DNA from: DATKCJ01 sp035513275 | Lineage (GTDB): Bacteria; Verrucomicrobiota; Verrucomicrobiia; Opitutales; Opitutaceae | NCBI GenBank assembly: GCA_035513275.1 | Contig: DATKCJ010000225.1 | Location: forward strand, 1-64,000 | Reading direction: 5' to 3' | Length of the DNA: 64,000 bases | Shown: piece after piece, positions 59,559 to 64,000 of the stretch | Layout of the letters: the number at the start of each line of letters is the position of its first letter | Numbering within the stretch: position 1 is the stretch's first letter | Program-made: the position numbers and the translations under genes | Notes under the pieces: generated by a model | The model's database searches: none | The model's input: the letters and a program-made list of their open reading frames with translations, nothing else | What the model was told of the DNA's origin: nothing

Positions 59559-61697
59559 ATGCCCGTCTCCTCTTCCAGTTTTGTCACGAAGCTCCTCGCG
59601 CGCGCCGACCTGCTCTTCACCTTCGCGCTGTTCGGCACGGTGCTGCTGCTCGTGCTGCCGGTGCCGCCGTTCCTGATCGACTCGCTCATCGCGATGAACA
59701 TCGGCTCGGCGCTGCTCGTCCTGCTCGCGATCGTCTACGTGAAGGATCCGCCGGAGTTCTCCGGGTTTCCCACACTGCTTCTTGCGCTCACGCTTTTCCG
59801 GCTCGCGCTGAACATCAGCTCGACCCGCCAGATCCTCACCAACGGCTACGCGGGCGACATCATCGACTCGTTCGGAAACTTCGTCGTCCAGGGCAACTTC
59901 ATCGTAGGCGCCGTCGTGTTCCTGATTCTCGTGTTGATCAACTTCGTGGTCATCACGAAAGGCGCGGGCCGCATCGCCGAGGTGAGCGCGCGCTTCACAC
60001 TCGACGCGCTCCCCGGCAAGCAGATGGCGATCGACGCCGAGCTGAACGCCGGCGTCATCGACGAAGCAGCCGCCACCGCGCGCCGCATCAAGGTGCAGAA
60101 GGAGGCCGACTTCTACGGCGCGATGGACGGCGCCTCAAAGTTCGTGCGAGGCGACGCGATCGCCGGCATCCTTATCACTCTCGTCAACATCGTCGGCGGA
60201 TTTGCGATCGGCGTCTTCCAGATGGACCTGTCGCTCTCGGAGTCGATGCAGAAGTTCACGCTTCTCTCGATCGGTGACGGCCTCGTGTCGCAGATCCCCG
60301 CGCTTATCATCTCGATCTCCGCGGGTCTTCTCGTCACGCGCGCCTCGGACCAGAACAACCTGGGCACGCAAATCGTCAGCCAGATCGTGCGCTATCCGAA
60401 GGCGCTCAATGGGACCGCCGCATTCCTCGTGGTCTTCGGCCTGCTCCCGGGCATGCCGCTGCTGCCGTTTCTCGGACTTGCGGGACTCGCCGCCTACATG
60501 GGACGTGCGCTCAAAGGTGTCGATCTGCCCGGCGCTGCGAAGCCAGGCATGCCACCGACGGTGGAAACCGCCGCCACACCTGTGGCTCCGTCGGGCCCCG
60601 AGGACGTGCGCAAGCTCGTGGACCCGGACATCTTCGCAATCGAGGTCGGCTACGGACTGCTCCCTCTCGCCGAAGTAAAGTCGGGTGGCGATCTGCTCGC
60701 CCGCGTCACCGGCGCGCGCAAGTCGCTCGCTCGCGAGCGCGGCATCATCGTGCCGCCGATCTCGGTGCGCGACAACCTCGAGCTCGAGCCCAACGAATAT
60801 CGTTTCCTCCTCCGCGGCCGCGTGCTGGCGCGCGGCACTCTCCAGCCAGGCCGCTTCCTCGCAATGAACGTCGCCGGCAGCAGCGTGAAACTCCACGGCG
60901 TGCCGACGCGCGAGCCAGTTTTCAATCTCGAGGCCACGTGGATCGACGACAACGACCGGCAGCAAGCCGAGATCCACGGCTTCACGGTTGTCGATCCGTC
61001 GTCCGTCCTCATCACTCATCTCACCGAGCTGCTCAAGGCGCACGCGCACCTGTTGCTCGGGCGCCAGGATGTGCAGGCGCTCGTCGACCACCTCAAGCCC
61101 GCGCACGGCGCGCTCATCGCCGAGCTCATCCCGGATCTGGTCGGCCCCGGCGTCATCCAGCGCGTTTTGCAGAACCTCCTTCGCGAGCATGTGGCGATTC
61201 TCAACCTGCCGCTCATCCTCGAAGGCATCGCGGACTTCGCGTCGCTCTCGAAGAACCCCGACGACCTCAGCGAACTTGTCCGCCGCCGCCTCGGCATCTA
61301 CTTCGTACCGGAATACGAGTGCCGCCCCGGATTTCTGCGAGGGCTCACTCTCGAGCCACGTCTCGAGCAGATCTTGATTTCAAAAATCCACCGCTCGCCG
61401 ACGGAGGTTGGTCTCGCGCTCGATCCGTCGACCGCGCGCCATCTGATCGAGGAGATCAACCGCCGGAGCGCCGCGCTCACCGGCGAGGGACTCGCCACGG
61501 TGATCATCGTCTCGGCCGAGCTGCGGCTGCCGCTGCGCCGTTTCCTGGAGCCGTCGTTCCCGCGCGTGGTCGTGCTCGCGTTCCAGGAACTGCCGCCCGC
61601 CACCGAGGTGGAAAACTCCGGCATCATCACCGCGCCGACCGCGATGCGCGCCGAGCCGGTCATCCCGCGCGCCGAACCCGCGCTGGTGGCTGCATGA
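59559..61697 (+). CDS. flhA: export gate protein FlhA
   Basis: A 712-residue protein. Eight hydrophobic segments in the N-half include PEFSGFPTLLLALTLFRLALNISSTRQIL and the conserved FHIPEP-region KGAGRIAEVSARFTLDALPGKQMAIDAELNAG. The C-half is cytoplasmic (DIFAIEVGYGLLPLAE, VSVRDNLELEPNEYRFLLRG, ELIPDLVGPGVIQRVLQNLLREHVAI). It forms the nonameric export ring that docks chaperones. The ATG at 59559 is used because upstream codons lie in the repeat. Confidence 0.97.
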   Translation: MPVSSSSFVTKLLARADLLFTFALFGTVLLLVLPVPPFLIDSLIAMNIGSALLVLLAIVYVKDPPEFSGFPTLLLALTLFRLALNISSTRQILTNGYAGDIIDSFGNFVVQGNFIVGAVVFLILVLINFVVITKGAGRIAEVSARFTLDALPGKQMAIDAELNAGVIDEAAATARRIKVQKEADFYGAMDGASKFVRGDAIAGILITLVNIVGGFAIGVFQMDLSLSESMQKFTLLSIGDGLVSQIPALIISISAGLLVTRASDQNNLGTQIVSQIVRYPKALNGTAAFLVVFGLLPGMPLLPFLGLAGLAAYMGRALKGVDLPGAAKPGMPPTVETAATPVAPSGPEDVRKLVDPDIFAIEVGYGLLPLAEVKSGGDLLARVTGARKSLARERGIIVPPISVRDNLELEPNEYRFLLRGRVLARGTLQPGRFLAMNVAGSSVKLHGVPTREPVFNLEATWIDDNDRQQAEIHGFTVVDPSSVLITHLTELLKAHAHLLLGRQDVQALVDHLKPAHGALIAELIPDLVGPGVIQRVLQNLLREHVAILNLPLILEGIADFASLSKNPDDLSELVRRRLGIYFVPEYECRPGFLRGLTLEPRLEQILISKIHRSPTEVGLALDPSTARHLIEEINRRSAALTGEGLATVIIVSAELRLPLRRFLEPSFPRVVVLAFQELPPATEVENSGIITAPTAMRAEPVIPRAEPALVAA

Positions 61698-61912
61698 AGC
61701 AAGACCACGAGACTGCGAGACCACGAACCACGAACTGCGAGACCACGAGACCACGAGACTAAGAGACCACGAGACTAAGAGACCAAGAGACCACTGACCA
61801 CAGGACCACTGACCTCGGCACTGCGGCAAAATCGAAAATCCCAAGACCCCATCTCCGATCTTCCATCTCCGAACTCCGATCCCCTTTCACTCTCACTCTC
61901 ACTCTCACTCTC
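61698..61912. repeat. GACCACGAGACTA and CTCACT spacer before flhF
   Basis: More than ten GAGACCAC-like units (61705-61810) are followed by AAGACCCCATCTCCGATC and a pure CTCACT tract (61889-61911) that touches the flhF ATG. Confidence 0.75.
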
Positions 61913-62977
61913 ATGACTTCCCCCGGCACCTGCTACAAACTCAATGTCCGCTCCGCGGCGGAGGCCGCGCGCCTCATTCGTGAGAAGTTCGGCGACAACG
62001 CCCGCGTGATTTCCGTGAGCAACACCGAACCAAAGGGCCTGAGCCGGCTTTGGTCGGCACCCCGGCTCGAGGTGATTGTGCAACAGTTCACACCGGCGGC
62101 CGGGACCGTCGCCGGGCCGGAGCCGGAGGTTCCGGTTCCCTCGCGGATCGAGGCGCCGGACCGCACCGGGGCGCCCGCGCGTTTTGCTCCACCGTCATTC
62201 GGTCTTCGAACGCTCCTCCTTCGTGCCGGACTTTCGGAAACTCTCGTCGGTCGTCTCGCGCAATCGCGCGAGTGGGCCGGCTACGAGGCGCAGCCGCTTC
62301 ACCGCGGACTCGTCGCCGTCGGTCGTCACCTGCAGAAACTCGCGGGCTCCGATCGCGCGCCCGAGCCGCTCACGCGGGCGGCGTTCATCGGCCTCCCGGG
62401 TTCCGGCAAGACGACAGCGCTGTGCAAATGGCTCGGCCTTGAAACGTTTCGCCGCGCGCGCGCCGGCCATGTCGTGACCGCGGAGTTCGAGCGGCCGAAC
62501 CCGACGGGTGCGCTCACGGTTTATTGCGAGGCGCTCGGAGTGCCGGTCGCACACTATCCGGCGTTCACACGGCCCGCGACCGACGGCGGATTCGTGTATT
62601 TCGATCTGCCGGGATTTTCGCTTCGCGCCGGCGCGGCCAACCTGGCTCTGTCGAAGTTCCTCGACAGCGAATCGATCACGGAGCGCGTGCTCGTGCTCAA
62701 CGCCGCCTATGATGCGGCTTTGCTACGCTCGGTTCTCGCCGCGGGTCGCGAACTCGGCGCGACGCATCTGGTTCTCACGCATCTCGACGAAGTGCCTCGC
62801 TGGGGCCGCCTCTGGGACCTCGTAATGGACAGCGGCCTCGAGCCCGTGCTGCTCGCCACCGGTCCTTCGCTCACCACGGATTGCGAGGACGACGTCCTCG
62901 AAGCGCTCACGCGCCGCACGCTGCCGCCCGCGAGCGAACACTCTGCAGAAGACGACGCCGACGGGAGGGCCGCCTGA
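61913..62977 (+). CDS. flhF: SRP-type GTPase FlhF, with altered GTPase motifs
   Basis: A 354-residue FlhF. N-terminal B domain (CYKLNVRSAAEAARLIREKFGDNARVISV), linker, N domain and G domain. P-loop GLPGSGKT at 160-167 is intact, but the G3 motif is DLPG for DTAG and the G4 motif is THLDE for TKLDE, and the G-domain is shorter than usual. FlhF places the flagellum at the pole with FlhG. No flhG follows. Nucleotide preference may be changed. Confidence 0.88.
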   Translation: MTSPGTCYKLNVRSAAEAARLIREKFGDNARVISVSNTEPKGLSRLWSAPRLEVIVQQFTPAAGTVAGPEPEVPVPSRIEAPDRTGAPARFAPPSFGLRTLLLRAGLSETLVGRLAQSREWAGYEAQPLHRGLVAVGRHLQKLAGSDRAPEPLTRAAFIGLPGSGKTTALCKWLGLETFRRARAGHVVTAEFERPNPTGALTVYCEALGVPVAHYPAFTRPATDGGFVYFDLPGFSLRAGAANLALSKFLDSESITERVLVLNAAYDAALLRSVLAAGRELGATHLVLTHLDEVPRWGRLWDLVMDSGLEPVLLATGPSLTTDCEDDVLEALTRRTLPPASEHSAEDDADGRAA

Positions 62978-62979
62978 TC

Positions 62980-63213
62980 ATGAAATTCATTTTCCTCGTC
63001 GGTGGATTCACCGGATTCGCCACCGCCGCATTCGTGAGCTGGATAAGCGACCACGCACCCGAGCGTGTGTTTCTCGACGCCACCCTCGGTTGCCTGGCAG
63101 GAGCCTGGCTCTTCCGCTGGTTCTGGCGGGTTGTCCTCGGCGCGATGCGCGAGACCGTCGTGAACCGCCACCGTGCAACCGCGGCCGCCCAGACACTCAA
63201 ACCCCATGACTGA
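62980..63213 (+). CDS. small membrane protein between flhF and fliA
   Basis: A 77-residue protein starting 2 bp after flhF. It has two hydrophobic segments (FIFLVGGFTGFATAAFVSWI and DATLGCLAGAWLFRWFWRVVLGAM) and a basic tail. I recognise no family. It occupies the place where flhG/fleN is found in many bacteria, but it is not a MinD-like ATPase. Confidence 0.7.
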   Translation: MKFIFLVGGFTGFATAAFVSWISDHAPERVFLDATLGCLAGAWLFRWFWRVVLGAMRETVVNRHRATAAAQTLKPHD

Positions 63214-63228
63214 TTCCCAACCCAACCC

Positions 63229-64000
63229 ATGAACACCGCCGCTCCTGCATTATGCGGCAAGGATGCCAAACCCGGGGCCGCCGCATGGCGCGCCTATCAG
63301 GGTGTTACACCGTGCGCCATCGATGAAAAGGATTTGATCGAGCGCTACCTCCCGCTGGTCCGCAACGTTGTGAACCGCGTCAAGATCACGCTTCCGCCGC
63401 ACATCGAGGTGGAGGACCTCTACAGCGTGGGCGTCACCGGCCTCATCGCCGCCGTCCGCAAATACGATCCAGCCCAGGGCCGCACATTCGCCGGCTACGC
63501 GGCGCTCCGCATACGCGGCGCCGTGCTCGACGAGTTGCGCCGGATGGATTGGTGCCCGCGCCGCACGCGCGCCCGAGTGCGCAAGCTCAAGGACGCCATC
63601 GGCGACCTCGAGCAAAAGCTCGGCCGCGCGGTCAGTGCCGACGAGATTTGCGAGGCACTCGACATCACCCCCGCCGAATACGAGCGGTGGCTGGAGGAAT
63701 CCCGCCCCATGGCTTTCATTTCGCTCGACCACCAGATGGAGGGCGAGGAGTCGGAAGGCGGCTCGCTCCATGAGCTTGTTTCGGACGAGAACGACGTCAC
63801 CGGCAGGGACAACCTCGAGCAGGCCGAGCTTTTTGAACTTCTGTCTCAAAGGATGGCCGAATTGCCCGATATACCGCGTAAGATACTCACGATGTATTAC
63901 CACGAGAACATGCGCCTGGCTGAAATCGCCGCGGTCTTCGGCCTGACGGAGTCCCGCATTTGCCAGATCCATTCGCAGACCATCCTTGGCCTGCGCAGCT
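63229..64000 (+). CDS. fliA: sigma factor FliA (sigma-28), 3' end outside the window
   Basis: The first 257 codons are present. Region 2 has LIERYLPLVRNVVNRVKITLPP, VEDLYSVGVTGLIAAVRKYDPAQGRTFAGYAALRIRGAVLDELRRMDW; region 3 ARVRKLKDAIGDLEQKLGRAVSADEICEAL; region 4 LPDIPRKILTMYYHENMRLAEIAAVFGLTESRICQIHSQ. Only the last few residues can be missing. It directs late flagellar and chemotaxis promoters, matching the dozen candidate sites in the window. It is the fifth gene of the flhB operon. Confidence 0.96.
   Translation, partial: MNTAAPALCGKDAKPGAAAWRAYQGVTPCAIDEKDLIERYLPLVRNVVNRVKITLPPHIEVEDLYSVGVTGLIAAVRKYDPAQGRTFAGYAALRIRGAVLDELRRMDWCPRRTRARVRKLKDAIGDLEQKLGRAVSADEICEALDITPAEYERWLEESRPMAFISLDHQMEGEESEGGSLHELVSDENDVTGRDNLEQAELFELLSQRMAELPDIPRKILTMYYHENMRLAEIAAVFGLTESRICQIHSQTILGLRS

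Noticed and set aside
43290..61912. GACCAC arrays as CRISPR
   Set aside because: Units are short and irregular, there are no constant-length spacers and no cas genes.

Overview
The window is GC-rich, densely coded bacterial DNA holding most of a flagellum and chemotaxis locus. I infer a member of the Verrucomicrobiota, probably close to Opitutaceae. The basis is base composition, the type of the decayed transposase near the left end, and the dispersed repeats; no rRNA or other firm taxonomic marker is present.

Left part (1-9.8 kb): a truncated tRNA-Arg, a decayed transposase and a small FlgM-like protein. Next come two leftward operons. One encodes a proline-rich exported protein, a periplasmic TPR protein and a FlgN-like chaperone (3336-1228). 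The other encodes an HDOD protein, a phosphate-type porin and a hybrid histidine kinase (7695-3618). Rightward from 7.9 to 19.7 kb runs a glycosylation locus of four large proteins: a GT41 (SPINDLY/OGT-type) transferase, a divergent relative of it, a two-headed glycosyltransferase with TPRs, and a 1344-residue fusion of radical SAM, polysaccharide pyruvyltransferase, GT4 glycosyltransferase and TPR domains. About 1.1 kb of stacked repeats follows, then two flagellin genes.

Middle (22.9-42.2 kb): fliD, a lipoprotein, a FlgM-like protein, fliS and fliT; a sigma-54 activator; then chemotaxis and signalling genes: cheX, a REC-pseudoREC-STAS protein, three HDOD or related signalling genes, a hybrid kinase, cheW, cheA, cheD, a response regulator with a damaged HD-GYP domain, cheB and cheR. 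An MCP gene and an outer-membrane protein gene survive only as fragments.

Right part (42.5-64 kb): one long rightward array, flgB flgC fliE fliF fliG fliH fliI fliJ motE-like fliK flgD flgE fliL fliM fliN fliO fliP fliQ fliR, then flhB flhA flhF, a small membrane protein and fliA (cut by the window end).

Regulation can be read directly. Two excellent sigma-54 promoters sit just before flgB and flhB, so close that the predicted mRNAs have leaders of only about 3-5 nt. Twelve sites of the form TNAAGNNN, 11-12 bp, KTCGATGA or YCCGAWKN fit a sigma-28 (FliA) promoter and lie before the flagellins, fliD, fliS, cheX, cheW, cheA, cheD, cheR, the glycosylation locus, the HDOD-porin-kinase operon and the exported-protein operon. 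The inferred cascade is: sigma-54 plus the activator at 27.5 kb makes the basal body and FliA; FliA then makes filament, glycosylation and chemotaxis genes. Nearly every gap between basal-body genes is filled by unusual GACCAC-type, ATTGCGGAT-type and CTCACT-type repeats instead of ribosome binding sites. The fliP-fliQ junction carries perfect 3-nt-loop hairpins, and REP-like elements have inserted in frame into fliP and a glycosyltransferase.
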